A stretch of 64,000 nt of DNA from Purshia tridentata (taxonomy: Eukaryota > Streptophyta > Magnoliopsida > Rosales > Rosaceae): positions 1 through 64,000 of the forward strand of contig QANT01005727.1 of the NCBI GenBank assembly GCA_003254885.1, written 5' to 3'. The translations under genes and the position numbers were made by a program. Below are positions 1 through 10,902 of the stretch, piece after piece. The notes below the pieces were generated by a model. The model worked only from the letters and a program-made list of their open reading frames with translations, was not told the DNA's origin and made no database searches. Each line of letters opens with the position of its first letter. The stretch's first letter is position 1.

Positions 1-1131
1 TAGTGAAAAATTAAGCAAGATAATTCTTTTTATGATATGCTTTCGATTTTTTTTGTTGAATGTACCACATTTTCAATCCAGTATGGGTGAGGAATGGATT
101 AGACTTGATCTTATTTAGTATATCTTGGTCATGGTTGCCTAAATATGTGAGTCTGGACATCTACCAAAACTTGAAAATCTGATGATTATTGATGGGTAAT
201 ATTGTAATAAGGTCTTCGTGAAAATATGATATGTTTGATATTTCTATTTATTTGGCATTGTTGTCCAATGCATGTCTTTGCTGTTACATGACTATGGCAT
301 TGACTTTGATGACCACAATCATCTTGTGAAGGCGTGAGAGAGAGGAAAAAAATGTGGGTAGGTGTGAGATAGAGAGGGGGAGAGATACTTGGCAAAATAT
401 TTCACAAAAAATGCATCTTTGAAATGAAATTAAGAAAAATCAATGAAGTATGAATCTGTATCAATAGTACAATAAACTCATTTTGCAGTTTATTTAATCC
501 ACATAGGGAACAGTCAGCAAATATAAATATGTTCAAAGGTAATAGTCCCAAGCTATGGTTGAGAATAAAGGCTAATTGATCATTATATAAAAGAAGGGGG
601 AAAAAAGAGTACTATCATGATTTGCTTTTTAAAATATTAATTTAAGAAATTTCTAAGGCTCTTGACAATCCCTTGCCAAAGTTTTAAGGTGGAAAAAAAA
701 TAGGTGGGTGAAATAATAGTTAAAGGGGTGAGAAAAACTTTTATTAAGTGGATATTTCAATTTGTATATTAAAGGATATTATAGAAATAATTAGGAGTGT
801 GAAAAGTGTTTTAAAATTTTTCTCAAATTTAACAGTGAGTGTAAAAATAAGGTGTGTGAAAAAATTACTCAAAGGAAATTAAAAGTAATAAAAAATAGAG
901 AGGGAAAGTGCTCCCATCGACCCCTACCTGGCGCGTCTCATTCAGAAGTTTTCAATTTTTTGTTTTCTGGTGCTTCCACGTGGCAGTTTGCAGTCTTTCT
1001 AAAGCCCTAAATAGGAGCGGCAGAGCAGCTGTTGAGAAACAATCGCCCGCCGGTAAACCCATCTCCTGCTTTTTGATTTTCGGAATTTTTTATTTTTTTT
1101 GGCGAGTGTCGGAGCTATTTGCTGTTTGATC
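1..1131. other. AT-rich upstream spacer, then promoter/5' leader of the CGI121 gene
   Basis: No coding region is supported here. The first 900 bases are AT-rich with short G-rich and A-rich patches; short open frames have no recognisable product. Base composition becomes more GC-rich from about 905, as expected for the promoter and 5' leader of the gene whose start codon is at 1132. No clear TATA box or named element could be fixed. Confidence 0.5.
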
Positions 1132-2596
1132 ATGAAGGTGTTTGAGGTCGATGGGAGCACTCTTTCTCTTGCTCTCTTCACTGACGTCACCAATTCCAAG
1201 TACTCGCTCTCTCTCTCTCTCTCTCAACAAGCTCATGAAAACTGAGAGAACTTGTTATTTAGAATAAAATTGGGCATTTTTTTTTTGTTATCATGATTTG
1301 TTTTGCACATAGATATGAACTTGTTCGTTTCTGTTGAGTACGACAATTTTTTTTTCTTTTTCCTTTTTGGAAATTGATGATTTACCTCTTTGGTTAACAT
1401 AGTCCTAATAGCAACAAGATTGCCATTGCTTGTGAATCTAATTTTCACCCCAAAAAGAACAAGTACCTAATTTTAATTAGCATTGAAAGACAGTGTATGA
1501 ATTTAGATAGAAGTAAGAATGAACCCATGTATTTGAGTTGAATTTGAATAAAAATTTGTGTCATTGTATGTTGTAAGTAAATACTGCTTGAGAGATCCAG
1601 AGACCAAGTTCTCTTTCCCCCATGAAAAATCCACCTGCAATTTTAAACTTCATTTTCTGTTACTATTTTCAAAATCCTTTTTTGTAGACATGATATATGT
1701 GAGAACTGGTCAACTAAAGTGCCTAATAAACTCATTATCTTGCAGGGAACTGCTTGATTCTATGCAAGCTGGGAAACTAGAACCAGAAGCTGCATTTTTG
1801 AATGCTTCACTTGTATAATCCCATATGCTTTAACCATCTTCTATTTTTGCCTTCTATTTGGTGCTCTCTTCTGAGATGCTTATTATTGAGTTTCTCTAAT
1901 GTTATCTTCATCCACTGCGGAAGCAGATCCCGGATGTTTTTCCTCTGCTTGCAGCTGCACGTAAGGCACTTATAAGCAAGTCCCGGGAGTCACTGACAAC
2001 TCGCACTCTTCATTCTGAGCTTGTTTACAATTACTCAGGATCCAAGCATGTAGGTCCTCTGCAATTAACTATTATGGTCTATGGTCTACTTCTTATTTTG
2101 TTATTGCTACAAATATGTAAACCCTAGCTTTGATCATGACTAGATCACAGAATCTTTGAAAAGAAGTGGCATCTCTGGCAGTTCAACGTATGTGCTTGCA
2201 GCTCGTTTTAATGCTTCTCCTGATGAGGTAAGATTAGTGTCTCATAAATGGTGTAGATGTTCAAGCCTTACATTGCTTCCTGAGAAAATTATTTGAGCCT
2301 TTCCTATTTTAATGACTCTTCATGTTATACTAGATCGAAAAAAAATCTGTAGAGAAACTTATCAATGGAAAAGAGATTGACTTGGAGGAATTGGGAGTGA
2401 GGGCAGACCAAGCCCAAATACAAAAGGTATATGCCTATATTGGTCACTTATCTAGCAGTTTTTCTATGTGGTGTTTCTAGTCAGTGATCCTCAACATTTT
2501 TATTTTCAGCACTATAAGATATCTGGCCTGGAACTAGGAATATCCTCGCTTGCTGATGCTGTTACTGGCCGGACTGCTGCTCGTGATGCCTTGTGA
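1132..2596 (+). CDS. CGI121: EKC/KEOPS complex subunit CGI121/TPRKB homologue
   Basis: Six exons by GT-AG inspection: 1132-1199, 1746-1812, 1927-2049, 2144-2227, 2334-2426, 2510-2596, giving 173 residues, close to human TPRKB (175). The protein starts MKVFEVDGSTLSLALFTDVT and contains ELLDSMQAGKLEPEAAFLNA, a stretch about LNASPDE, and a C-terminal block with LELGISSLADAV, all in the order of the Cgi121/TPRKB family. Known role of the family: it binds the Bud32/PRPK kinase in the KEOPS complex, which with Kae1 makes the t6A modification of ANN-decoding tRNAs in the cytosol/nucleus. Intron 1 opens with a CT microsatellite. The start is the only ATG in frame after an upstream GC-rich leader. Family assignment is from remembered similarity; exon phases all agree. 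Confidence 0.85.
1207..1225. repeat. CT dinucleotide microsatellite
   Basis: An uninterrupted run of CT units lies seven bases after the donor of CGI121 intron 1. It is likely length-polymorphic and could affect splicing because it sits so close to the donor, but that is inference. Confidence 0.9.
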
Positions 2597-3559
2597 GACG
2601 AAGAAGTTGTAACTAGCTTCCTTGTGCCCAAATACTTTGCTAGATTACATCTCTCTCTAAATGAGGTTGATGTTCTAGGAATATTGAGGGTAGAATTACA
2701 GCTATAATCTAAAGTTGGTGAAGGAAACACAAAAGCTGTAGCTTACCATTTTTGTTTGGGCAAATTCAACTGTTTGCTGTGTAATATGTGGAATTTTTTT
2801 AGGCAAAGCAGAATTTTGGGAACAAGTGACTATGCTGCAGCCTATACCTAGTAATGAAATCTATGATAAATTAAGTTTAAGTTGTAGTATTTGTTGTGAG
2901 ATTGCAATGAGAAATCTCAATAATTGTTCATTGTTGGTTTCTTGGACAGTCGTAGATTTGCATATCTTCACTTAAGCAGGCTGGCATCTCTTGATGCATG
3001 CAGAATAGAGGTGCCCACGGCCCACCATTGGCTACAAGCCTACAAGTAAGTTATAGAGGTGTACCAAACAGGGGACTACGAGCCACTGATTGTTTGGCCC
3101 ATCATGGAGTCTCTACAATGCTCAACCTTAAAAAAGTTTAATAATAAATATTCCAACCATTATAAGCAACTTTAACAATATATTTGATAGCTATTTTTTC
3201 TGTTATTACTTATTGGTCAATGTGATTTCTATGATATTACATAATTAAAAATTTGCATACTTATACATAAAATGAAAATAGCATTCCTTAAAAAATAAGG
3301 GTGAACATTTAACCGATTAAATCGACTAAATTAACAAACCATTTAATTCCTTCCGCTCCTTGCATTCATACTCTAGGATGCAGGAGCAGAGGCTGAAAGT
3401 ATTGGGTGGTTTGTTGGTTTTTTATTTTATTTTAAATAAAATTTGTCCTTTATAGTAATTTAAAATTGGATTAAAGTTGTAATTTTTAAATAGAAAATGA
3501 AGGATGTGTATTGAAAAGAAAGTGTCTGCAAATAACACACTCTTACAAAAAAAAACTTC

Positions 3560-3601
3560 ATTATCAATAATTATTTTTTTATATCAAATTATCAATAATT
3601 A
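3560..3601 (-). repeat. Micro-insertion with 14-bp flanking duplication
   Basis: ATTATCAATAATTA occurs at 3560-3573 and again, identical, at 3588-3601. Between them are 14 bases that read TTGATATAAAAAAA on the minus strand. The structure is a target-site duplication around a very short insert with an A-rich end. AT-rich composition makes chance duplication less unlikely here than at the other sites. Confidence 0.6.
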
Positions 3602-3673
3602 ATTAAAAATGTTTCAATATATAAAAAATTAAAAAAAAAAGCTATATGGGTCGGTTGGCCCCTTGCCGCCACC

Positions 3674-3695
3674 ATGTCTTCGCCACTGATGCTAG
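3674..3695 (+). promoter_or_regulatory. Possible alternative first exon of MAT1 with optimal start context
   Basis: The ATG at 3674 sits in GCCGCCACCATG, a full Kozak match, and after 22 coding bases there is a good donor (G|GTAAGG). Joining 3695 to the acceptor ending at 4452 gives an open frame through 4453-4487 straight into the MAT1 ATG at 4488, adding 19 residues rich in Gly and Lys (MSSPLMLVTKGGKGWGKHK). Whether this exon is used is inference; if it is, initiation at 4488 would be secondary. Confidence 0.4.
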
Positions 3696-4487
3696 GTAAG
3701 GATCTCTCTCGCTCTCGCTCTCGCTCTCGGTCTCGTTCTAAATTGCAATTCGAGCAACTCATGCTTGACCCAGGTTCTGATCAAGCTTGATTAATACATA
3801 TTTGTCATTGGGTCTGACCAACACGGTGATCAGTCTAACCCGTCTTCTACTTCTTTGCGAAATTGAATACCTTTACCTTATTTAAGTAAACTGCATGCTG
3901 AATTTACTTAGTTCTGATCATTACCAATTCGATAATATTTCACATTGGTATCATAGTGCCTAAATAAAAAGAAAGTTCTTTTCTTTATTTATTTTGTGAG
4001 TTGGGGTTTTGAGTGAATAGAGAGAGAAACTGAAAAAGGGAGAATTGTTGTTTAGGGGATTAGTGCTTGTTTGGTTCGGAGTTTGATATTATATTTTATA
4101 TTACAGTTCCATATTGAAATCTGTATTCATCTTTAAGGATGTAGAGTCCAATTCCTCTTTGTGAGTGGTATCAATATTTCCTGAAATGTTGGTTGTGCTT
4201 CATATTAGAGCATAGTAATCTGGGCTGCCAAATCGACTTTTACTCTTTCATTGTGCAGATATCTTACCTTTGATGATTGGATTTTGAGGGCTCAATAAAT
4301 AAGAGCCATTCGAAAAGGGCACCACATAGAGGTCTGGGTAAACATTTTCAATAATTTGTTATTAGTATTTAAATTATATGTACCTTCATCTCATTGTTGG
4401 AGACTAGTAGTTAAAACACAGAATGTAACTGAAGATGCCATTCTTGTTACAGTAACCAAAGGGGGAAAAGGCTGGGGGAAGCACAAA

Positions 4488-6441
4488 ATGGTGGTTACCA
4501 GTTCTAATCCCCACAACAAGGAGATTGTCATCAGGAAGAGGATTGCCAGCATGTAACTCTCTCTCTTTCTCTATCTAGCATAGTGTGAAAATAAAGAATT
4601 TTTAGAATGTCTAAACTTTTCTTGTCTGTGATAAAACACTAGCATTTTGGTTCTTACCTTGGAAGTCATAAAACATCAATTGTTGAAAATTAGTGTTAAG
4701 TTAAGACGTTAGTTATTCAAGATTAAGTAGGAATCGTGGACTCACCAAATAAATCAAACAGTCCTTCAAGGAGAAAAACATGGAATGAATGGCTGTTTAT
4801 ATTGTATGAAAGAGTAACTAATCTAAATTTACAAGAAATTAAACCTTAAAGGTTTGGAAATTATAGAATCTATTGGTGTACTGAGTATTGGAGCTAATTG
4901 TTAGTGCTTCTTTTTCGGACTTTTTTTGAAAGTACTGTTTGTGTTTTTTGACATAAAGTTCTATATTTGGCAATATGCACTGTTAATACAATATTTCCTC
5001 AGTTCTATTATGCATCATTGATGAAGATGGTTCACTGTCTAGATTCAATAAACGAGAAGACGACTTTCCTTCCTTGAGAGACTACAATGATTACCTGGAG
5101 GAAGTGGAGGACATGAGTGAGTTTTTCAGCTTAAATGTTACTTATATTCTTGATGAAGAGTTAGTCTGACAGAAAGAAAATCATTCTGTGGTAGCATATA
5201 ACTTGATTGAAGGAATAGATGTCCCTGCTATTGAAGCAAAAATTGCAAGGTACCAGGAAGAAAATGCTGAACAAATAATGATTAATAGAGCCCGTAAGGT
5301 ACTTCCAAATAAGATCTCAATCTTTTCCCTTTACTTTTGTTGTTCCTAACCTGCTGATTTTGTATTATGGGATTTAAGTTCCTAATTTTGCCTCCTCATG
5401 TACTGGAAAAAAAAAAAAACCTCATAATGCTGCCAACAGTGAATTATGTAATACTTTCTAGAAAATTTATGTGAAGGTTCTAATGTTGGGGGTGTTTATC
5501 AAATAGGCTGAAGAACTTGCTGCAGCTCTAGCAGCAAGCAAGGGACATCCTGTGCAAACTGATACCGATGCGGTAAGAATGGGATTATTTTATGTATCAT
5601 CATTTTCTTCTTGAGTTAGTGATTGTGCTGCAATTTTATTTTTGTTTTTGTTTTCAATGTTTAAAGGTGAGATGTGAAGTTGTTGAAAGTCACATCTTAC
5701 ATTAAATGTGAGATGTGAGCAGGCCAACGGCTTTGCAACAAACACGAACTTTTTTCTACAAAAAATATCATTAAATACTTAAATAGTTGGATGAATCTCT
5801 GAAAATCTTCTGGCATGTTGTTTTTCTAACTATAGAAAAGAGGAAAAGAATTAAGCTTTCTGAAGGGCCTCCATATTGTATTTACTTCTATGCATTCCTG
5901 TATGTCTTCCTTTAGATGAACGAAACATTTTTAAATGTTCAAACTTTTTTTGTGAATCATTTGATGGTAAATGTGGACGAAGGTGCTCTCTATGGACTTC
6001 TGTGATGGTGCATGACCCTATCATGTGATGGATAGGGTCACTTCTTGTGGTATTGATTGTTCAGTTATTTATTTTTCTAGTGTAATGATTGGGCTGATGA
6101 GCTATATTAATGAGGTTATTTTTGTAAACGGTGCCAGTTTTTCCCGACTGATTTTATGTGTTTATTGATAGGCTCTGAGCCAATGCTCTCAAGCAGGATT
6201 TGGTGCTGGAATACAGGGGCAATATGCACCTACAATTGCAGGAGGACAGCCACGACCGACCGGCATGGCTCCACAACCACTACCACTCGGAGGGGCGCAT
6301 GATATGCATGGATATTCTATCGATGATGAAGAAATGATGAAGCTCCGAGCAGAGAGAGGTGGAAGGGCAGGAGGGTGGAGTATAGAGATAAGCAGGAAGA
6401 GGGCACTTGAAGAAGCCTTCAGTAGCATTTGGATTTGTTAG
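4488..6441 (+). CDS. MAT1: CDK-activating kinase assembly factor MAT1, plant RING-less form
   Basis: Five exons: 4488-4552, 5043-5116, 5195-5298, 5507-5572, 6172-6441, giving 192 residues. The core FNKREDDFPSLRDYNDYLEE, then YNLIEGIDVPAIEAKI and the Glu/Ala-rich helix NAEQIMINRARKAEELAAAL, match the central coiled-coil region of MAT1. Animal MAT1 has an N-terminal RING finger and is longer; no cysteine-rich segment can be found upstream here, as in the Arabidopsis homologue At4g30820. Known role: MAT1 stabilises CDK7-cyclin H in the CAK/TFIIH complex. The C-terminal exon is Gly/Pro-rich and ends with a basic-acidic helix near RKRALEEAFSS, resembling the animal MAT1 tail. The naive frame runs past the donor at 4553 to a stop at 4554-4556; splicing restores I-F-N-K. 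An upstream in-frame start is possible (see 3674). Confidence 0.85.
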
Positions 6442-6703
6442 GACCATAGTTTTCTTAATGTCTGTAATGTAATACATGACCTTACATGTAAGAGCATCAG
6501 CAGATATTTATTTATTTTTGAAAATTATAAAAATGAGATTTTTGAATATGAGTTTAGGTATAAGTTAACCAATCAATGGTATCCACATATTTATGCATCA
6601 GTACAAATTATTTTTTAATTCTACAATGATCACAGTTAGAGTTCTAAAAACTAATTATGGTTTTTGGATGCTGATGCATGTTACACTCTATTTCTGGTCA
6701 TTC

Positions 6704-6758
6704 AATGATATCAACTGTATTTTGGCCAGAAAAAAAAATAAAATGATATCAACTGTAT
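6704..6758 (+). repeat. Micro-insertion, TTTGGCCAG plus A-run, with 17-bp duplication
   Basis: AATGATATCAACTGTAT is present at 6704-6720 and, identical, at 6742-6758. The 21 bases between them read TTTGGCCAG followed by an A-rich run. A perfect 17-bp duplication around so short an A-tailed insert is best read as a target-site duplication. It is one of the clearest members of the set. Confidence 0.8.
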
Positions 6759-6799
6759 ATAGTTTTCTGGACCAAAAAAAAAAATCTAGCTATAGTTTT
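6758..6799 (+). repeat. Possible second micro-insertion, CTGGACC plus A-run
   Basis: TATAGTTTT at 6758-6766 recurs at 6791-6799. The 24 bases between begin CTGGACC, continue with eleven A and end in TCTAGC. The 9-bp duplication is short and AT-rich, so this call is weaker than its neighbour directly upstream, but the core and the A-run resemble it. Confidence 0.45.
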
Positions 6800-7154
6800 G
6801 AAGCTTTCAAGTTTAGGTCATTCAATTTGGTCGGTCAATTTAAGGGTTGCAAAAATGAAACAGTCCAACGCAACAAGTCCATTTTATGAACTTGTGAAGA
6901 CATAAAGGCACTTCCTTTCATCCACTGCTTCAAATTCCATTATCTCCAACCCCAACATCCAAAGGTATGCCATAATCCTTTACTACACCCATACTGCATC
7001 TCTCGTATATCTTTTCTTCACCAACAGTTGTTGAACTGAAATTACACTTCTTCAGCACCGAGTCTTACATATTCCAGAACAAGTTGGTGTATAAAGTTTT
7101 GTTTCCACCCCTCTATTTGGGTGAGTAACTCATGTGTTGAGCTTACTTCTATAC

Positions 7155-9890
7155 ATGGCCTCGCTAAAATTTTCCATTTCTTTGGAGACATTTGATTCTT
7201 CAAAGAAGTCCAATTTCTCTGTAGTCAATTCTTTTTGCTACTGTCATGTTAGTAGAGCTTCTGTCGTCATTTCTTTGAATAAGGCGAATTGCATTAAGGT
7301 CTCGCGGTTCCAATCCGAATTATCGGACATTTCGGAACTGAATCAAATGAATGATGTAACCACTTTGCCCTTGAAGAAAAAAAGAGTAGATGAGAGTTTG
7401 GTGGAGCAAAACCTGGATTTTAGACCCGAACATGAGAAGGGGTTTCGTGCCCAAAATAAAGAGACTAAAAGAGAAATGGGTTTGAAATTTAGTTCACGAA
7501 AGAGTAGGTGGGTAAGGGAATTGGAGAATTTGTTCGTGAAAGATGGTGAATTTGATGTTGATTACTCTGTTATTGGGTCTGACTTGAGCTTGGAGCATTG
7601 TAATGATATTTTGAAACGGCTAGAGAGGTGTAGTGATACCAAAGCTCTTAGATTCTTTGAGTGGATGAGAAGCAATGGGAAATTAGAGTGCAATGTGAGC
7701 GCTTTTAATTTAGTTTTGCGTGTGCTGGGTAGGAGAGAAGATTGGGATGCAGCTGAAAATTTGATTCAGGAAGTGGTTACTGATTTGGGCTGTGATCTGA
7801 ATCAACAGGTTTTCAACACTCTTATTTATGCATGTAGTAAATTGGGGCGCGTTGAGTTGGGAGCCAAGTGGTTTCGAATGATGCTGGAACATGGGATCCA
7901 GCCAAACATTGCGACCTTTGGTATGTTAATGGGACTTTACCAGAAGGGTTGGAATGTTGAAGAGGCAGAGTTTACTTTTTCTCGAATGAGGAGTTCTGGA
8001 ATCGTATGTCAATCTGCGTACTCGGCAATGATCACAATTTATACTCGTTTGAATTTATACGACAAAGCAGAAGAGATCATAGGCTTAATGAGAGAAGATA
8101 GAGTGAAACCAAATTTGGATAATTGGTTGGTAATGATTAATGCTTATTGTCAGCAGGGAAAAGTAGAGGAGGCTGAACTAGTATCGGTCTCCATGCAAGA
8201 AGCAGGGTTTTCTCCAAACATTATTGCATACAATACATTGATAACTGGATATGGAAAGGCATCTAAGATGGATGCTGCCCATCACCTATTTCTGGGCATA
8301 AAAAATGTTGGATTAGAGCCTGATGAAACAACTTACCGTTCCATGATTGAAGGTTGGGGTCGAGCTGACAATTATAAGGAAGCAGAATGGTACTATAAAG
8401 AGCTCAAGCGGATGGGGTACAAGCCTAATTCCTCTAACCTGTACACACTAATAAACTTACAAGCCAAACATGAGGATGAAGAGGGAGCCATCAGAACTCT
8501 CGATGATATGCAGATGATGGGATGCCAATATTCCTCGATTCTTGGTACTCTTCTGCAAGCATATGAGAAGGCTGGAAGAATTGATAAAGTGCCGCTCCTT
8601 TTACGAGGTTCTTTTTATCAACACATTCTTCTCAGCCAGACGTCTTGTTCCATTCTTGTCATGGCTTATGTGAAACACTGCTTGGTGGATGATACTATGA
8701 AAGTGCTGAAGGAAAAACTGTGGAAGGATCCGCGTTTCGAAGATAATTTGTATCATTTGTTAATTTGCTCATGTAAAGAGTTGGGCCATCTTGAGAATGC
8801 TGTTAAAATATACAATCAAATGCCCAGATATGATGACAAGCCAAACGTGCACATCATGTGCACAATGATTGATATTTACAGCATCATGGGTCTATTCACT
8901 GAAGCAGAGAAAATTTATGTCGAGTTGAAACTTTCGGGAGTTGCCTTGGACATGATTGCCTACAGCATTGCTGTAAGAATGTTTGTAAAAGCTGGATCTT
9001 TGAAAGATGCTTGCTCTGTTCTGGATGCAATGGACAAACGGGAGGACATTGTTCCAGACATTTATATGCTCCGTGATATGCTCCGTATTTATCAACGATG
9101 TGGTAGGCTTGATAAGTTGAAGGATCTGTACTATAAAATCTTGAAGAGTGGAGTGACTTGGGATCAAGAAATGTACAATTGTGTCATAAACTGTTGTTCT
9201 CGTGCTTTGACAGTTGATGAGATCTCAGAGATTTTTGAGGAGATGCTTCGACATGGGTTTGTTCCCAATACCATCACCTTCAATGTCATGCTTGATGTAT
9301 ATGGGAAAGCAAAGCTTTTGAAGAAGGCTAGGAAGTTGTTCTGGATGGCCCAAAAGTGGGGTTTGGTTGATATGATCTCTTACAATACCATCATAGCTGC
9401 TTATGGGCGAAGTAAAGACTTCAAAAACTTGTCTTCAACAGTTCGAGAGATGCAGTTCAATGGATTTTCAGTTTCCCTTGAAGCCTACAATACTATTTTG
9501 GATGCTTATGGTAAAGAAAGCCAAATGGAGAGATTTAGAAGCGTTTTGCAGAGAATGAAGGACACAAGCACAGCTTCTGACCACTACACATACAACATTA
9601 TGATCAATATCTATGGAGAGCAAGGATGGATTGATGAAGTTGCTGGTGTACTGACTGAGTTGAAAGAATGTGGACTCGGACCTGATCTTTGCAGCTACAA
9701 CACATTGATCAAGGCATATGGAATTGCAGGAATGGTTGAAGATGCTGTCCATTTGGTCAAGGAAATGAGAGAAAATGGTTTAGAGCCTGATAAGATAACT
9801 TACATCAATCTGATTACTGCACTGCGAAGGAATGATGAATATTTGGAGGCTGTAAAGTGGTCCTTGTGGATGAAGCAGATGGGATTGTAA
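7155..9890 (+). CDS. BFA2: P-class pentatricopeptide repeat protein, BFA2/At4g30825-like, plastid
   Basis: Intronless gene of 911 residues from the ATG at 7155; an in-frame ATG at 7134 would add seven residues (MLSLLLY). I prefer 7155 because the following MASLKFSISLETFD aligns with the start I recall for Arabidopsis At4g30825. The first ~100 residues are Ser/Lys-rich, as in a transit peptide. Tandem ~35-residue PPR units run from about residue 170 to the end, with typical phrases such as YNTLITGYGKA, YNTIIAAYGRSK and SYNTLIKAYG. There is no E or DYW extension, so it is P class. Known role of the homologue: binds chloroplast atpF-atpA transcripts and is needed for ATP synthase biogenesis. It lies directly downstream of MAT1, as in Arabidopsis (At4g30820-At4g30825), and is tail-to-tail with the plastid RNA polymerase gene. 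Confidence 0.9.
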   Translation: MASLKFSISLETFDSSKKSNFSVVNSFCYCHVSRASVVISLNKANCIKVSRFQSELSDISELNQMNDVTTLPLKKKRVDESLVEQNLDFRPEHEKGFRAQNKETKREMGLKFSSRKSRWVRELENLFVKDGEFDVDYSVIGSDLSLEHCNDILKRLERCSDTKALRFFEWMRSNGKLECNVSAFNLVLRVLGRREDWDAAENLIQEVVTDLGCDLNQQVFNTLIYACSKLGRVELGAKWFRMMLEHGIQPNIATFGMLMGLYQKGWNVEEAEFTFSRMRSSGIVCQSAYSAMITIYTRLNLYDKAEEIIGLMREDRVKPNLDNWLVMINAYCQQGKVEEAELVSVSMQEAGFSPNIIAYNTLITGYGKASKMDAAHHLFLGIKNVGLEPDETTYRSMIEGWGRADNYKEAEWYYKELKRMGYKPNSSNLYTLINLQAKHEDEEGAIRTLDDMQMMGCQYSSILGTLLQAYEKAGRIDKVPLLLRGSFYQHILLSQTSCSILVMAYVKHCLVDDTMKVLKEKLWKDPRFEDNLYHLLICSCKELGHLENAVKIYNQMPRYDDKPNVHIMCTMIDIYSIMGLFTEAEKIYVELKLSGVALDMIAYSIAVRMFVKAGSLKDACSVLDAMDKREDIVPDIYMLRDMLRIYQRCGRLDKLKDLYYKILKSGVTWDQEMYNCVINCCSRALTVDEISEIFEEMLRHGFVPNTITFNVMLDVYGKAKLLKKARKLFWMAQKWGLVDMISYNTIIAAYGRSKDFKNLSSTVREMQFNGFSVSLEAYNTILDAYGKESQMERFRSVLQRMKDTSTASDHYTYNIMINIYGEQGWIDEVAGVLTELKECGLGPDLCSYNTLIKAYGIAGMVEDAVHLVKEMRENGLEPDKITYINLITALRRNDEYLEAVKWSLWMKQMGL

Positions 9891-10902
9891 AGTGTACAAT
9901 TCAGATGTATATAATTTACGGCATTTTGCTTTTTAATCCTTTCAACTGATAAGACCTTGATTTAGATTGTAACTAAACACATCTTATACTTTGTCTCCAC
10001 GGGATGGTCTTTACCATTTGCATCAGAATCTGGTTTTATTTATTTTCTTGTTGACCAGGCTATTTTTGCCTTTGATAATCATATGTCATGCTTGAATTAA
10101 GGTCACGAAATTCCGTAATGACTGTCCTTCGCATAATATCAAACAAGATAGCTAGACTCGGTGGCAGTGTCATCATAAAAGGGTGGAGCTGGAGAAAACT
10201 TGTACTGGTGTTGAGAGTAAATTCAAAGTGATGCACGAAATAGGACCCCAACTCGGCAGCTCACTTTTCATGAGTTACAATCTTACATTTGGATAGAATA
10301 GAACCATCAATAAAATTCCTTCATCTCTTTACATTTCTTGCCCAAAAATTTGCAAGAATTTTCCATTCACTATTATACATATATATATATATGTTCAAAA
10401 ATTGACTTTTTTCCCTTCTATTCTGATACAACATTTGTGAAACATCAGAATACGTAAGAAATGAAATAATTACAAGATTTTTGCACCATTAAGATGAACT
10501 TCACTAAATTAGCTCTCACGGCCAGCACACACTTGTCTTCTTTGTATCTACCTCTCTTGCCTCCGACAAAATTGTCCCACATTAGAGAAATTTTAAGCAA
10601 CTTTGAATTTCTGTAGAAGAAAGACTCTCCTTCACTGTACATGGTTCACCTCCTGATATACGATCAGATCATCAACATTGATGATGGTCCCCACCCCATC
10701 AGAATCATAGACTTGCTGCCTACCATGGGAAATCAAAATTTGTCCTTTCAGTTTTCATAGAAGCAACCCTAGGCCTCTGATTCCCTCTTCAACTTAAAGT
10801 CCTTGTCAATGAACTCTTAATAAAAAGCTTCTCAGTCATATTGGGGGTGACATAAGATAAGCAAGTGACAATTATTTCCACATCACTGCTCATGTCTGGA
10901 GG
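9891..10902. other. Shared 3' region between convergent BFA2 and RPOT3
   Basis: About 1 kb between the BFA2 stop and the RPOT3 stop, which face each other. It presumably holds both 3' UTRs. An AT microsatellite lies at about 10377-10391. No coding region is supported; the short frames here have no recognisable product. Confidence 0.5.

Larger units (their letters stand above)
2597..4487. other. Spacer between CGI121 and MAT1, with 3' UTR and MAT1 leader
   Basis: The first few hundred bases are the probable CGI121 3' UTR. The middle is AT-rich and holds a micro-insertion with flanking duplications (3560-3601). A CTCTCG-type simple repeat lies at about 3706-3740, just after a possible first MAT1 exon (3674-3695). 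TGGTATCATAG at 3946-3956 resembles the initiator-Met primer-binding site of LTR retrotransposons (two mismatches) and may mark a decayed element; no LTR could be delimited. Confidence 0.5.
6442..7154. other. MAT1 3' UTR and BFA2 promoter/leader
   Basis: Short spacer that holds two A-tailed micro-insertions (6704-6799), probably in or just after the MAT1 3' UTR. From about 6900 the sequence is richer in C and T and is the probable BFA2 leader. No other element is supported. Confidence 0.5.

Noticed and set aside
5406-5424. CTGG plus A-run in a MAT1 intron, like the micro-insertions
   Set aside because: The only flanking duplication is six bases (CCTCAT), which is within chance expectation.
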